Positions 17,407-25,629 of a stretch of DNA of 64,000 bases are shown in pieces. The DNA is from Thalassotalea euphylliae. GTDB lineage: Bacteria > Pseudomonadota > Gammaproteobacteria > Enterobacterales > Alteromonadaceae. Below the pieces are notes generated by a model. The model worked only from the letters and a program-made list of their open reading frames with translations. It searched no databases and was not told the origin of the DNA. The translations under genes were made by a program, and so were the position numbers. The DNA lies in NCBI RefSeq assembly GCF_003390375.1, contig NZ_QUOT01000001.1, forward strand, positions 186,001 through 250,000, read 5' to 3'. Numbering within the stretch: the first letter of the stretch is position 1; every line of letters begins with the position of its first letter.

Positions 17407-17901
17407 TTATCTTGCGCAGCACTTTTTGTACTTCTTACCGCTTAAGCAAGGGCAAGGATCGTTTCGTTTAATGGTTGCTATTTGTTCGTGCTTAATAATT
17501 TCACCATCGTGATAGCGCCACTGCTCGTTTTCTTTAATAAAGTTTGAACACTCACGCATTTCGTAAACTCTTTCTTGGTGCAGATAAAATGCCGAAAACT
17601 CCACTTGTGCAGGTTGCGCTACTGGATTGTGTTGATGAACAGTTAAACGCAGCCAAATATTTTCTTTAGCCCATTCTTCTATGTCTGAGACGGAATTTGT
17701 TTGTTGGCTTTCTTGTGTGTATGTATCGAATATATATTGAGCGTGGGACTCTGAGTAAGCTGAGAATCTAGAGCGCATTAACTGCTCTGCGTTGACAGGG
17801 TATTTAGCTCCAGTTAGGAAAGGCTGGCAGCACAACAAAAAAGTCATGCCCGAACCACACGGGCAGGCTTTATCTTTGTTTACATTATCTATATTTGCCA
17901 A
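17407..17901 (-). CDS. ychJ: YchJ family protein with two SEC-C zinc motifs
   Basis: 164 residues of the UPF0225/YchJ family. An N-terminal CPCGSG...CC motif and a C-terminal NDPCPCLSGKKYKKCC motif are both SEC-C zinc-binding modules. The central NTF2-like region carries LMRSRFSAYSESHAQYI and WLRLTVH. Function is not established. The start is a TTG at 17901, because no ATG precedes the first SEC-C motif; GGAT lies upstream. It is downstream of the sulA-like gene on the same strand, separated by 40 bases, and might be partly co-transcribed with it. Confidence 0.87.
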   Translation of the reverse strand: MANIDNVNKDKACPCGSGMTFLLCCQPFLTGAKYPVNAEQLMRSRFSAYSESHAQYIFDTYTQESQQTNSVSDIEEWAKENIWLRLTVHQHNPVAQPAQVEFSAFYLHQERVYEMRECSNFIKENEQWRYHDGEIIKHEQIATIKRNDPCPCLSGKKYKKCCAR

Positions 17902-17941
17902 GGGAATATCCGGTAAAGAAAAAAACCTTATTTTACGTGAA

Positions 17942-18439
17942 TTAGTGCCTCAACAAAACACAGTGTGTTTTACCCAGATGAGCTAAATCCTGCAATTGTG
18001 CTTGTTGCTCTGTGTTTATTTGCGCATTAACAAGGACAACAGCTGCACAATTACCTTTCGTTAAGGTTTTTTCAATATTGGTATGTGCCACATTAACTTT
18101 ATTGGCATGAACCCACAGCACATTTTGGGTTTTCATTTTAGCTTGAGTAAGCGTATTCGCTGAATGTTGGCTTATACGCTTGTCACCGCAGTGATGCGAA
18201 TTATGTGTTGTGGATTTATAAAAACCATCGAACGCATGGCTATCGCTGCTAATCACTAGTACCCATTTATGACTCTCGCTGAAACGTTGGCTTAGCAAGC
18301 TAATTTGCTGTTCTATACCCGTAGAGTCATTAACGATTTTTTCTTCAAACCAAGGGGTTAGTTGGTAAAGGTTACTTACTGAAGCTGCTTCATTGTTATC
18401 AATCGTTGTTTCACGTGCTGTTATTGGCTGTACTTTCAT
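17942..18439 (-). CDS. sulA: SulA-like cell division inhibitor
   Basis: 165 residues from the ATG at 18439, which has AAGGA upstream. An earlier in-frame start would lie inside the operator and is rejected. The C-terminal two thirds can be laid over E. coli SulA by eye: a W-x-L strand (HKWVLVISS), then VLWVHANKVN, IEKTLTKGNCAAVVLV, and a Glu/Gln-rich helix before a hydrophobic end (THCVLLRH). SulA proteins bind FtsZ and halt division during SOS. The immediately upstream perfect LexA box is strong independent support. Sequence identity is low, as is usual in this family outside enterobacteria. Confidence 0.75.
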   Translation of the reverse strand: MKVQPITARETTIDNNEAASVSNLYQLTPWFEEKIVNDSTGIEQQISLLSQRFSESHKWVLVISSDSHAFDGFYKSTTHNSHHCGDKRISQHSANTLTQAKMKTQNVLWVHANKVNVAHTNIEKTLTKGNCAAVVLVNAQINTEQQAQLQDLAHLGKTHCVLLRH

Positions 18440-18462
18440 GGTGAAGTTCCTTGGTATAGATA

Positions 18463-18482
18463 TACTGTATAAATAAACAGTA
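18463..18482 (-). promoter_or_regulatory. LexA operator (SOS box) of the sulA-like gene
   Basis: TACTGTATAAATAAACAGTA matches the consensus TACTGTATATATATACAGTA in 18 of 20 bases, and the core CTGT-N8-ACAG is perfect. It lies about 25 bases upstream of the chosen start, where it would overlap the promoter. Confidence 0.9.
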
Positions 18483-18741
18483 TATCTATTTTTGTTTAAT
18501 TGCAAGTGTTGCTTGAATAAAGTTTGTTCAATTTTTTGAGGTGGATTAACGCTTGCTGTACGCGCGGCGATTGATGCTAAGCGAAGCTAAATCAATTAAG
18601 CCATTTTACTCGTCTGATATGCTGTGCCTTTATGGCGATGTATAATTCCTGCGCTAATTTTTTGTCAGCTTTGTAAGCATTATCCGCGTTCGCGTTGCTA
18701 ATAAGGCTTGTTGTGACAGTTTTATTAATTAGGAACCTTCT

Positions 18742-20874
18742 ATGAAAATCTTCTCAGTGATTTTGGCAAGCACCGCAATTTTAATGACGAGCTCTACGAT
18801 TGCGAAAAACGTCAACCCGTTGATCAAACCAAGAATTGTCGGTGGCCAAGAGGCAACTCAAGGTGATTGGCCATGGATGTCGGCTTTGGTTATTACTAAT
18901 GAGCAACCTTTATCGTTGCTAATTGCAAAAGACGGTGAAGTTGCAACTCAGCCATTTATGTTTAGCCCGCAAGGCAAGGCAAGTGGCGAAATTATTGATT
19001 GCGGGCTAGGCGAAAAGGCATGTACCAACGCTCAGGGTAAAATTTGTTTTATGGAACGTGGTGAGGTGCCATTTGCCACTAAAGTTAATCACTGTGAAAC
19101 TGGTGGTGGCATAGGTGCAATTATTTATAACAATGCGCCTGGGCCAATATTAAGTGGTACTTTGTATCCAGATTTTGTTGGTACTATCCCTGTTGTTGCG
19201 ATATCTCAAGAAGACGGTCAAGCATTTAAAGATGGTTTGTTGGGTAGTCAAGTAGAAGTGTCTGTGACAATGATAGTCGATGGTGCTCAAACATCATTTT
19301 GTGGTGCTAGCTTTTTAGGTGACAAGTGGCTGCTTACTGCATCGCATTGCGTGGATGGTGAAACAACTGACTCATTTAAAGTGAATATTGGTGAGTATGA
19401 TTTGTCTGATGGAGCCCCAAATGCACGTTCTGTTGCTCGCATCTATATGCATCCTGAATATGATCCTATTGCGCTTAATAACGATGTCGCATTAATTGAG
19501 TTAACAGAAGAAGCTAACGTTACGGCGGTTAACTTGGCGTCAAAAATTACCACTGATAATGCAGCGCTAGATCATCAAACGGTGACTGCGATGGGGTGGG
19601 GTGATCGCACTGGCTATCAACCGGGGGAAGAGCACTTAGTTGATATTCCAGATATTTTACATCAAGTAGATTTAGAGCTGCTTACCAACCTTGAGTGCAA
19701 TACGACGTTAGTTAATTCCTTGATTGGCCCAGATAGCGACCCTAGTCAAGGTGGAGTTACCGATAAAATGCTTTGCGCCGCGGTAGCGGGAGGTGGCAAA
19801 AGTTCATGCCAAGGCGACAGCGGTGGACCACTCGTATTAAATACAAATCAAGGGTGGCAACAAGTAGGCATTGTTAGTTGGGGGATTGGCTGCGCCGCTG
19901 ATGGCTACCCGGGCGTTTATGCGCGTGTCGCGGAATTTAACGATTGGATTGATGGCATCTATCAAGGTGTTGCTATTGAACAACATGCTGATTTTCACGT
20001 TGTTGGGGTTAATCGCACAGAAACTGCTTTAGTCAGAGTGTCTAACAACAGTGGGCAGGCTGTTAATCTTAACTATTCAATTGTCGGCGATTCGAGTTTT
20101 ACTATTACTGATGGTGAATGTTCGTCGCTGGCTATCGGCGCAAGTTGTGACTTAACGGTCACTTATCAGCCAATTGAAGTTGACAAGCATAGTGCAAGGT
20201 TAACAATCACAACAGACGATATTAGCGTGAAAACAAGTTCCGCTTATTTGTCAGGACAAGCGATTGCTCCTATGCCGAGCTTTGACAATAGTCTGGCAGC
20301 GGGTAATGAAGTTAATTGGTATAGCGGTGGCCAAAAAAATTGGCAGCAGAATACGAGTAATAGCAGTATTGAAAGCGGCACTATTGAGCATAATCAATCA
20401 AGCATTGTGATGGCTCAAATTGAAGGTAAGGGTGAGCTAAGTTTTGAATGGGCGGTATCTTCAGAAGCCAACACTGAGAATTCAAGCGATCCATATGATG
20501 CACTTTATGTATTCATTAATGGGATTGAGTATAACCTTATCTCTGGTGAGCAAGACTTCGCGGCATTAACGTGTACACTTGAAGGTGACAGAAACCGCGT
20601 GACTTGGGTATACCGCAAAGATCAGGAAACATCGGCAGGTAACGATAAGGCCTATTTGCGAAATATAGTGTTTACCGCAACAGAAGAGTCAGGTACTAAT
20701 CCCGTTCCGCCAGCGCCTTCAACCCCAAGTACGCCGAGCACACCGTCTACACCGGCTCCGCCAACGGCACCAGAAACAGAGTCATCAACAGGCTCTTCTG
20801 GTGGAGGTTCAATCGTCTGGTTATTGTCACTTTCTTTTTTATTGATTTTTAGGCGCAAAGGCTCGATTAGTTAG
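18742..20874 (+). CDS. Secreted trypsin-like protease with inserted PA domain and GlyGly-CTERM tail (first copy)
   Basis: 710 residues. A signal peptide (1-21) and short propeptide end at the activation site KPRIVGG. The S1 catalytic triad is H202 (LTASHC), D248 (LNNDVALIEL) and S360 (CQGDSGGPL). Between the WPWMSALV strand and CGASFLGDKW, where chymotrypsins have a short loop, about 125 residues of PA-domain type are inserted (GEIIDCGLGEKAC, ICFMERGEVPF, AIIYNNAPG, IPVVAIS). After the protease come a Hydin/ASPM-like beta domain (about 415-510) and a jelly-roll-like domain (about 525-650). A Pro/Ser/Thr linker and GlyGly-CTERM signal (SSGGGSIVWLL, hydrophobic helix, RRK) end the protein. Type II secretion and rhombosortase processing are inferred. 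Confidence 0.9.
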   Translation: MKIFSVILASTAILMTSSTIAKNVNPLIKPRIVGGQEATQGDWPWMSALVITNEQPLSLLIAKDGEVATQPFMFSPQGKASGEIIDCGLGEKACTNAQGKICFMERGEVPFATKVNHCETGGGIGAIIYNNAPGPILSGTLYPDFVGTIPVVAISQEDGQAFKDGLLGSQVEVSVTMIVDGAQTSFCGASFLGDKWLLTASHCVDGETTDSFKVNIGEYDLSDGAPNARSVARIYMHPEYDPIALNNDVALIELTEEANVTAVNLASKITTDNAALDHQTVTAMGWGDRTGYQPGEEHLVDIPDILHQVDLELLTNLECNTTLVNSLIGPDSDPSQGGVTDKMLCAAVAGGGKSSCQGDSGGPLVLNTNQGWQQVGIVSWGIGCAADGYPGVYARVAEFNDWIDGIYQGVAIEQHADFHVVGVNRTETALVRVSNNSGQAVNLNYSIVGDSSFTITDGECSSLAIGASCDLTVTYQPIEVDKHSARLTITTDDISVKTSSAYLSGQAIAPMPSFDNSLAAGNEVNWYSGGQKNWQQNTSNSSIESGTIEHNQSSIVMAQIEGKGELSFEWAVSSEANTENSSDPYDALYVFINGIEYNLISGEQDFAALTCTLEGDRNRVTWVYRKDQETSAGNDKAYLRNIVFTATEESGTNPVPPAPSTPSTPSTPSTPAPPTAPETESSTGSSGGGSIVWLLSLSFLLIFRRKGSIS

Positions 20875-21084
20875 CCAAATTTTCTGCCAACTTATAAAAG
20901 GTAACTTATCTTATATTATAGAGCTCGGTATTACTGCTTCACTGATGTCTGTTTTTTACGAATCATTAGGGGCGGCATTTAAAGCTTACCTTTATATAAA
21001 TTGTAAAATTTTTCGACTTTTTTGCTTTAAACCTCGTAGAGGATCTATTAAGGTGAGTTTGGAAAATTTGTTAAGGAAGTGTAA

Positions 21085-23154
21085 ATGAAAAGATTTGGGA
21101 TAGCGGCAATCAGTGCGGCACTAATGGTAGCCTACCCTGTGGTAGCCAAAAACACTAATCCACTGGTAAAGCCGAGAATTGTTGGTGGTGAGCAGGCGGT
21201 GAATGGCGATTGGCCATGGATGTCGGCGTTAGTGTTTACTGGCGAAGAGCTAACAACCTCATTGGAAGTATCGGGCACAAGCTATGATACTGGCCCGTTT
21301 ACCAATAGCCCAGCAGGTCAGGCAAGCGGCGAACTTGTCGATTGTGGCATTGGCGATCAAGCTTGTAGCGATGCACAAGACAAAGTTTGTTTAATTGAGC
21401 GTGGTGAAATCAACTTTTCGGTAAAAGCGGAAAACTGTGAAGCCGGCGGTGGTGTTGGTGTTGTTATTTACAACAATGTTGACGGCGCGATTAATGGCAC
21501 GCTAGGCGATGACTTTGCTGGTGGTATTCCGGTCGTTGCAATTAATCAAGAAGATGGCCAAGCGCTAAAGGCAAATAACCTAGGTGATATGGCAACGGTT
21601 TCTGTATCGAGTGAAGCGAGCCTAATCCAAGACTCTTCATGTGGTGCTACATTCCTTGGTGGCAAGTGGGTATTGACGGCTTCGCACTGTGTTGATAGTG
21701 CAAGCTCACAATTTGTCAAAGTTAATGTTGGCGAACATGACCTATCCGATGGCGCAGAAAATGCTATCGATATCCAAACCATTTACATGCACCCAGAATT
21801 CGATGCACCTAGTTTAAATAATGATATTGCGTTACTAGAGTTAGTGGAAACTGTTGATGCCCCAAGTGTCACCTTGGCATCTAAAGTTATCACTGACAAT
21901 GCGGCAGCAGAAGCAAGCGATGTTACTGTAATTGGTTGGGGCGGTCGTTTGGGTTATGAGCCAGGCGAAGGGCCAACAGGTGATTTCCCAGATATTTTGC
22001 ATCAAGTAGACTTACAACTGCTAAATAACCAAGAATGTCGAACCGTTTTAGCCAATTCATTGTTTGGTGAAGGCGGCGACCCTGACAGAGCAGGTGTGAC
22101 TGATGTCATGATTTGTGCCGCTGTTGCTGGAGGCGGCAAAGGTTCATGTCAAGGTGACAGTGGGGGCCCTCTCGTACTAAATACTAACGAAGGCTGGCAA
22201 CAACTTGGTATCGTTAGCTGGGGCTTTGGCTGTGCAGCAGATGGGTTCCCAGGCGTTTATGCGCGTGTTGCTGAATTTGATGATTGGTTAACGGCAATTA
22301 CAGAAGGTATTGCGATTAACCAAACCCAAGACTTCCATATTGTCGGTACTGAGCAAACTTTTAGCACGCAAGTAGAAGTGGTTAACAACGCCTCACAAAC
22401 AGCGAACCTTACCTACAGCATTGAAGGCGATGATAGCTTCTCTGTTGCTGATGGTGAGTGTTTATCGCTTACCGCGGGTGAACGTTGTCAGTTAACGGTT
22501 AATTACACGGCTAGTGCCGTAGGTGAGCAAACAGCTCGTCTAACCATTAACAGTGATAATAGTGAGATTACCACCAGCGAGACTTTCTTAGCAGGTCGTG
22601 CAATTGCGGCATCAAGTGATATTGAAAACACAGTTGGCGGCGATGAAAACATCACTTGGTATAACGGTGGTGAACAGGCTTGGCTTGCCAATAGCGTTGA
22701 CGGTGGCATTGAAAGCGGCGCAATTACTCATGATCAAGACAGTATCGTTATGGCTGTTGTAAGTGGTGAAGGTGAACTTAACTTTGAATGGTCGGTATCA
22801 TCAGAAGAAAATGCTGACGATCCTGCCGAGCCTTACGACGCGCTTTATGTTTACATCAATGGTGAACTAGTGGAGTTTATTTCAGGTGAAGTCGCATTTG
22901 AGCAAAAATCATACGACTTAACGGGTGAAGAAAACCGTATTACTTGGGTATACAACAAAGACGGCTCTGCAAGTGAAGGCGACGATAAAGGCTATATTCG
23001 CAATATTAGCTTTACGCCGACAGCGGCACCAGCTCCTGCTCCAGCGCCGACACCAACACCGACTCCGGCAGCACCGAGTAGCTCTTCTGGTGGCGGCTCT
23101 ATGGCATGGTTACTACCATTGTTATCGTTAGTGTGGTTAAGAAGAAAACACTAG
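21085..23154 (+). CDS. Secreted trypsin-like protease with inserted PA domain and GlyGly-CTERM tail (second copy)
   Basis: A 689-residue paralogue of the gene just upstream, with the same order of parts. Signal peptide, KPRIVGG activation site, inserted PA domain (about 55-175, LVDCGIGDQACSDAQDK, CLIERGEINFS, VVIYNNVDG), then triad H201, D247, S359. Two C-terminal beta domains, an Ala/Pro/Thr linker and GlyGly-CTERM (SSGGGSMAWLLPLLSL, RRK) follow. The copies are closely similar through the catalytic region and diverge mainly in the PA insert and linker. The 210-base spacer suggests its own promoter, and the gene ends in a good terminator. Substrate unknown. Confidence 0.9.
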   Translation: MKRFGIAAISAALMVAYPVVAKNTNPLVKPRIVGGEQAVNGDWPWMSALVFTGEELTTSLEVSGTSYDTGPFTNSPAGQASGELVDCGIGDQACSDAQDKVCLIERGEINFSVKAENCEAGGGVGVVIYNNVDGAINGTLGDDFAGGIPVVAINQEDGQALKANNLGDMATVSVSSEASLIQDSSCGATFLGGKWVLTASHCVDSASSQFVKVNVGEHDLSDGAENAIDIQTIYMHPEFDAPSLNNDIALLELVETVDAPSVTLASKVITDNAAAEASDVTVIGWGGRLGYEPGEGPTGDFPDILHQVDLQLLNNQECRTVLANSLFGEGGDPDRAGVTDVMICAAVAGGGKGSCQGDSGGPLVLNTNEGWQQLGIVSWGFGCAADGFPGVYARVAEFDDWLTAITEGIAINQTQDFHIVGTEQTFSTQVEVVNNASQTANLTYSIEGDDSFSVADGECLSLTAGERCQLTVNYTASAVGEQTARLTINSDNSEITTSETFLAGRAIAASSDIENTVGGDENITWYNGGEQAWLANSVDGGIESGAITHDQDSIVMAVVSGEGELNFEWSVSSEENADDPAEPYDALYVYINGELVEFISGEVAFEQKSYDLTGEENRITWVYNKDGSASEGDDKGYIRNISFTPTAAPAPAPAPTPTPTPAAPSSSSGGGSMAWLLPLLSLVWLRRKH

Positions 23155-23219
23155 CTAAGCTGATTATTAACGGCAGCTTGTTAACTTATTAGTTTATATA
23201 GCTTTTCGTTAACCTGTTT

Positions 23220-23246
23220 AAAGGTCTGCATATGCAGGCCTTTTTT
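23220..23246 (+). terminator. Intrinsic terminator after the second protease
   Basis: Stem AAAGGTCTGCA / TGCAGGCCTTT with one G-T wobble and a very tight loop, followed by TTTTT. It lies 65 bases past the stop. Confidence 0.88.
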
Positions 23247-23470
23247 GTGCCAAATAGCTTAACACCAGGGAATATTTATAGTTATCAGTTCATGGCGTTG
23301 GACGTGTTTCACTAAAATAAAGCAAAGCTGCATTAAATCGGTTCAACAGTTGCGTAATTAGCCATAATAATAAACTTAAGAACATGTTATTCAAGGGAAT
23401 ATAAAGCTGGTGCGTATCTTGTATTAGTTGCTATCTAAGCTTGGAAAAGTGGCGACTCACGCAAACCAGC

Positions 23471-24076
23471 ATGCAAAAACAACAATTAAATGAACTAAAC
23501 GTGCTCCTTATCGAAGACGATAAGAAAAAAGCCGACATTCTGATGAGTGCCTTAGATCACTCACAATACTGTATTAAACACGTCGCATCTTCGGGTATGT
23601 CATTGCTCAAGCAAGTTGAACAACTGCAACCTGATGTCATTATTATCGATGTCGAATCCCCAAGTCGCGATATTCTCGACAGCCTCAGCATTATTTCACA
23701 CGCCAATCCTAAACCTGTTGTCATGTTCTCGGAACAAGAAGATACCGAAACCATTAATCAAACAGTGAAATCTGGGGTTAGTGCCTATATTGCCGGCGAT
23801 ATAAATCCTGTTCGTGTGCGCTCCATTTTAGATACCGCCGTCGCGCGTTTTTCAGAATACCAAGCGCTAAAAAGTGAACTGGTCAAAACCAAGCAAAAGC
23901 TTTCTAGCCAGCGAGTGGTTGAACAAGCAAAAGTTTGGCTGATGGAAACCAAAAGCCTAACTGAAAAAGAGGCTTATCATCGAATTCGCAAAATGGCGAT
24001 GGATAACAGTCAGAAGCTGGAAGATGTAGCCAAAAATATTTTATCACTTGCGCAAATGTTGGAGAAATCATCATGA
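23471..24076 (+). CDS. nasT: ANTAR-domain response regulator NasT (transcription antiterminator)
   Basis: About 201 residues. The receiver-like domain (10-125) has the acidic pair IEDD and an aspartate at the phosphorylation position (D60 in IIIDVESPS). The C-terminal ANTAR RNA-binding domain (about 140-195) shows AKVWLMETKSLTEKEAYHRI, RKMAMDNSQ and LEDVAKNIL. NasT proteins bind a two-hairpin leader RNA and prevent termination; NasS holds them inactive without nitrate. The ATG at 23471 is chosen on homology; an in-frame TTG at 23441 is possible and neither has a strong ribosome site. It overlaps nasS by four bases. A candidate target leader lies upstream of nrtA. Confidence 0.9.
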   Translation: MQKQQLNELNVLLIEDDKKKADILMSALDHSQYCIKHVASSGMSLLKQVEQLQPDVIIIDVESPSRDILDSLSIISHANPKPVVMFSEQEDTETINQTVKSGVSAYIAGDINPVRVRSILDTAVARFSEYQALKSELVKTKQKLSSQRVVEQAKVWLMETKSLTEKEAYHRIRKMAMDNSQKLEDVAKNILSLAQMLEKSS

Positions 24077-25233
24077 ACAGCACTAACATTCATAACATAG
24101 AGCATAACAAGCGCAATATCTCTCTTGGCTTTATGCCATTAACTGACTGTGCGCCCCTTGTCATTGCCCATGAGTTGGGCTTTTTTGAGTCGCAAGGGCT
24201 AAATGTTACGCTGAAAAAGCAATATTCATGGGCGACCATGCGCGATAAGTTGCATGCAGGCGTGTTAGATGCTGCGCAGTTTCTTGCACCGATGCCGATT
24301 GCCAGCACGTTAGGATTAAGTGGCCCTGCGGTGAACGTTATTGCGCCTATGGTGCTGAGCCAAAATGGCAACGGTATTACCATCTCAATGGCGCTTTATG
24401 AAGAAATAAAGTTTGTTCATCAACGTCATCATATTGATTTACCCATTAGCGCTGCTTTGTTGAAACCTGTTATTGAGGCTAGAAAGAAAGCAAGCAAGCA
24501 AACTGACACGAAATTAAGATTTGCCACCGTTTATCCGCACAGTTGTCACTATTATCAATTACTGACGTGGTTCGAGCAAAATGGTGTTAATAAGGACGAT
24601 GTTGATATCGTTATTATTCCTCCTGCCTCTATGGTTGAAGCGCTCCAAAGTGACGATATTGACGGCTTTTGTGTGGGTGGTCCTTGGAATGCCAAAGCAG
24701 TACGTGATGGTGTTGGCGTTACGGGGGCAACATCTTGCGATATATGGCCGGACATGCCAGAAAAAGTACTGGCGATGAAACAGAGCTGGCAAGAGCAACA
24801 CCCAGAAACCACGAAAGCGCTAATTATCGCACTGCAGCAAGCATGCGATTGGCTGGCTACAGTGGCTAATCGCTTTGAAGCGGCACGCATATTGAGCAGG
24901 CACACCTATTTAGATTTACATTTGTCGGTTATCGCGCCGTCGCTTATTGGAAGCTGCCTCGTGCATCATCAACTATCACCACGTCACATTCCGAGCTATA
25001 ACCGTTTTGCCCTTGATGGCAATGATACGATCAATAAACCGGAACTCTTCCATGGTGAATGGCTGTTGAGTCAGATGGTCAAACATCAACATATTCCTGC
25101 TGAAGTTAAGCTAGAAGCACTGATTGATAGTGTATTTCGACAAGATATTTATCAGCAAGCATTTGCAGAGCACGATGCTTTTGCAACACCAACTAAGGTA
25201 ACGCCACTAAAAAGCACCAAAATGGTACCTTAG
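24073..25233 (+). CDS. nasS: Nitrate/nitrite sensor NasS (CmpA/NrtA-type binding protein without signal peptide)
   Basis: A 386-residue ABC-type solute-binding protein of the NrtA/CmpA family (LGFMPLTDCAPLVIAHELGFF, LSQNGNGITISMALY, GFCVGGPWNAKAV). It has no signal peptide, unlike nrtA downstream, so it should be cytoplasmic. That and the ATGA overlap with nasT identify it as the NasS partner: it binds NasT in the absence of nitrate and releases it when nitrate binds. It is about 90 residues shorter than NrtA. No clear terminator follows; a 396-base leader region separates it from nrtA. Confidence 0.88.
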   Translation: MNSTNIHNIEHNKRNISLGFMPLTDCAPLVIAHELGFFESQGLNVTLKKQYSWATMRDKLHAGVLDAAQFLAPMPIASTLGLSGPAVNVIAPMVLSQNGNGITISMALYEEIKFVHQRHHIDLPISAALLKPVIEARKKASKQTDTKLRFATVYPHSCHYYQLLTWFEQNGVNKDDVDIVIIPPASMVEALQSDDIDGFCVGGPWNAKAVRDGVGVTGATSCDIWPDMPEKVLAMKQSWQEQHPETTKALIIALQQACDWLATVANRFEAARILSRHTYLDLHLSVIAPSLIGSCLVHHQLSPRHIPSYNRFALDGNDTINKPELFHGEWLLSQMVKHQHIPAEVKLEALIDSVFRQDIYQQAFAEHDAFATPTKVTPLKSTKMVP

Positions 25234-25629
25234 TGCGCCAAACTAATGCATTGGCAGGCAAACAGCATCTAACACAAAATCATCACTAGAGTGTGCAAAG
25301 TCAATAAAAATAAGGGTTTAGAGTAAACATTCAAAGTTGGCACTAAACCTGAATAGTAGTAATTGAAGTTATCAACGTTTGTAGTTGGGTCAAACGAAAA
25401 TTAAAACCAACCCTGCAACGGCTGTGGGTATAACTCGCCTAGAACCAAGCATTTTAGGCAACAAAGATTACGCGTTAATAAACAAGTAATAACACAACAA
25501 TTTATTTAACTAATTACACCGCAAAGGCGTGGTAACCGATTAGTTTGGCATAGTAGCCCGCATGCACGTGGTAATGATCCTCATGATCAAACCTCAGGTG
25601 CAGCGGGCTTTTTTTATTTGGAGGAACGG
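25234..25629 (+). promoter_or_regulatory. Nitrate operon leader region (promoter and ANTAR-type antitermination leader)
   Basis: 396 bases with no gene. The 3' part carries two similar hairpins. P1 (25518-25533) is ACCGC-[AAAGGC]-GTGGT; its hexaloop has A at position 1 and G at position 4, the known ANTAR-target signature. P2 (25558-25571) is CCGC-[ATGCAC]-GTGG, with A1 but not G4. P2 shares its 5' strand with the terminator stem that follows, so P2 and the terminator exclude one another. This fits NasT binding P1-P2 and blocking termination. P1 and P2 are separated by 24 bases. The promoter must lie upstream, but I cannot place it reliably. Confidence 0.7.
25555..25615 (+). terminator. Leader terminator upstream of nrtA
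   Basis: AGCCCGC (25555-25561) pairs with GCGGGCT (25603-25609), with TGCAC/GTGCA inside extending it past a bulge, and seven Ts follow. A small hairpin TGATC-CTCAT-GATCA fills the loop. The T-run ends only about five bases before the nrtA ribosome site, so this is a conditional terminator. Confidence 0.85.

Noticed and set aside
18440..18505. Longer N terminus of the sulA-like protein
   Set aside because: It would translate through the LexA operator; the ATG at 18439 has a proper ribosome site.
20652..20858. Minus-strand Gly/Val-rich frame opposite the first protease's linker
   Set aside because: It is the mirror of the Pro/Ser/Thr-coding repeat and not a gene.
23408..23423. Sigma-54-like sequence TGGTGC-N5-TTGTA upstream of nasT
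   Set aside because: The -12 GC is replaced by GT and the -24 element is only partly matched; too weak to call a promoter.
25338..25353. Sigma-54-like TGGCAC-N5-CTGAA upstream of nrtA
   Set aside because: The -24 half is good but the -12 half lacks TTGC; left as unplaced promoter.
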